Below, piece after piece: positions 15,449 to 16,095 of a stretch of DNA of 16,095 nt. The notes under the pieces are model-generated. The model was not told where the DNA came from. It did no database searches and was given only the letters and a program-made list of their open reading frames with translations. The DNA lies in the NCBI GenBank assembly GCA_937916405.1, contig CALFUF010000122.1, positions 1 to 16,095 on the forward strand, in the 5' to 3' direction. Within the stretch, counting starts at the first letter, position 1. Each line of letters starts with the position of its first letter. The position numbers were made by a program, and so were the translations under genes. The stretch comes from an uncultured Prevotella sp. (lineage in GTDB: Bacteria; Bacteroidota; Bacteroidia; Bacteroidales; Bacteroidaceae).

Positions 15449-16047
15449 TTCTATCTCTCCTGTGCTTGCTGTTCCCATTAGGGACGCAAGCACAGGAGTC
15501 TCCTAATGCCCGTCAGGCTCGTAAGATGTTTGACCAGGCATACCAGATGGTATATGGTCCTGAGGGCTCCCAACTGCACTATGCCGTCAATATCATCGGC
15601 ATCTATAAGACGGAGGGTACTATCTGGACAAAAGGTAAGAAGAGTAAGTTCACCGATGAGAAATACATTGCGTGGAACGATGATGTCACCTATTATCGTT
15701 TAGAGCGCAAGAAGAAGACCATCACCGTCTACGATGCCCATTCTGAGGAGCGTGACAAGTATGCCACCAAGTTCAAGTTCGTTCCTGACAATTACACCTA
15801 CAGCATCAAGAACGACCCGAAGAAAGGTTATTATATCACCTTAAAAGCGAAGAAGGGTGTCAAAGGCATCAAGGAGGCTCGTGTCCTCCTCGACCATCAC
15901 ACCCACTACCCTATTAACGTCCGTGTGAAAGTCGGCATCTTCCACACCACCATTAAAATCAGCGACTTCAAGGCTGGCGGTATCTCCGACAACCTGTTTA
16001 CTTTCCCACAAGCGCAGTACAAGGACTATAAATATATTGATAAGTAA
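15427..16047 (+). CDS. Exported LolA-like protein
   Basis: This 206-residue protein has a signal peptide (MAGIQRLILSLLCLLFPLGTQA|Q). The mature part is a run of beta strands in the order seen in the LolA-like fold (periplasmic carriers of lipoproteins): an N-terminal helix (ARQARKMFDQAYQMV), then strands such as LHYAVNII, TEGTIWTKGKKSKFTD, YIAWNDDVTYYRLERKKKTITVYD, YYITLKAKKG, EARVLLDHHTHYPINVRVKV and TTIKISDFKAGG. The pairing of W-T-K-G-K-K with a later aromatic strand and a K-ITVYD strand is typical. No lipobox is present. Its ATG lies inside the last codons of carB, overlapping by 22 bases, which suggests translational coupling; no other Met occurs before residue 34. Its role could be lipoprotein transport or a related envelope task; LolA proper is not proven. 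The signal-peptide codons contain a strong hairpin. Confidence 0.65.
   Translation: MAGIQRLILSLLCLLFPLGTQAQESPNARQARKMFDQAYQMVYGPEGSQLHYAVNIIGIYKTEGTIWTKGKKSKFTDEKYIAWNDDVTYYRLERKKKTITVYDAHSEERDKYATKFKFVPDNYTYSIKNDPKKGYYITLKAKKGVKGIKEARVLLDHHTHYPINVRVKVGIFHTTIKISDFKAGGISDNLFTFPQAQYKDYKYIDK
15457..15498. repeat. Strong hairpin within signal-peptide codons of the LolA-like gene
   Basis: Bases 15457-15469 (CTCCTGTGCTTGC) and 15486-15498 (GCAAGCACAGGAG) form a perfect 13-bp inverted repeat. The 16-base loop holds a further 4-bp stem (TCCC at 15473-15476, GGGA at 15481-15484) around ATTA. It starts nine bases after the carB stop codon and covers codons 11-24 of the LolA-like gene. No T-run follows, so it is not a standard terminator. 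Confidence 0.8.
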
Positions 16048-16095
16048 CGATAAAAAATTAAGTTGGGATGAAATTGCATATTAAACCGCCTTGAC
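16048..16095. other. Right-edge region with no assignable gene
   Basis: The 48 bases after the LolA-like stop hold an A-rich run and an ATG at 16068 whose frame closes after eight codons (MKLHIKPP, stop at 16092-16094). There is no hairpin and no promoter match. Nothing here can be named from the window alone. Confidence 0.5.

Noticed and set aside
15457..15510. Hairpin after carB as an intrinsic terminator
   Set aside because: No T-run follows the stem, and it lies inside the next gene's codons.
16068..16094. Eight-codon open frame at the right edge
   Set aside because: Too short and without promoter, hairpin or coding context; it may be chance or a fragment of something outside the window.

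Overview
The window looks like a chromosomal segment of a Bacteroidota species, most likely a Prevotella-type member of the Prevotellaceae. Four things suggest this. Promoters match the Bacteroidota form (TAnnTTTG at -7, and TTTG 19 bases upstream in two cases). Starts lack clear Shine-Dalgarno sequences. Many genes encode exported proteins of families typical of the phylum (BACON, PEGA, C69, M23, small outer-membrane barrels, DUF187/GHL10 hydrolase). Several signal peptides end in a ...A|Q junction. I see no rRNA, tRNA, CRISPR, insertion sequence or phage gene, and no gene-free gap over 300 bases.

Layout. (1) 1-2590, minus strand: a two-gene unit, first a PEGA-domain protein with a C-terminal outer-membrane barrel, then a lipoprotein with three tandem BACON-like domains that runs off the left edge. 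A well-formed promoter sits at 2630-2660. (2) 2705-8612, minus strand: a tightly packed five-gene operon in the order cstA-type transporter, small outer-membrane barrel, nadC, M23 peptidase, C69 dipeptidase. Spacings are 12, 7, -7 and 2 bases, and a perfect 14-bp intrinsic terminator follows directly. (3) 8685-10328, plus strand: a secreted family-10-like glycosidase (DUF187/GHL10) with a fibronectin-like module and a C-terminus resembling a type IX secretion sorting domain. It is divergent from cstA. (4) 10330-12027, minus strand: ettA (ABC-F translation factor), convergent with the glycosidase with one base between stop codons. (5) 12188-16047, plus strand: carB (large subunit of carbamoyl-phosphate synthase) from its own strong promoter, overlapping a small exported LolA-like gene by 22 bases.

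How the genes may work together. The five-gene operon could combine extracytoplasmic hydrolysis of peptides or murein (M23, C69), an outer-membrane barrel and an inner-membrane transporter of the CstA family, which suggests peptide or small-carbon scavenging; nadC appears to be a passenger. The PEGA/BACON pair looks like a cell-envelope or surface system of unknown purpose. carB supplies carbamoyl phosphate for pyrimidine and arginine synthesis but stands apart from carA.

Nothing here is clearly a new defence or mobile system. The points most worth a second look are the PEGA-barrel/BACON pair, the eukaryote-like CarB with an unusual effector domain, a strong hairpin inside the signal-peptide codons of the LolA-like gene, and a 10-bp inverted repeat spanning the carB promoter.
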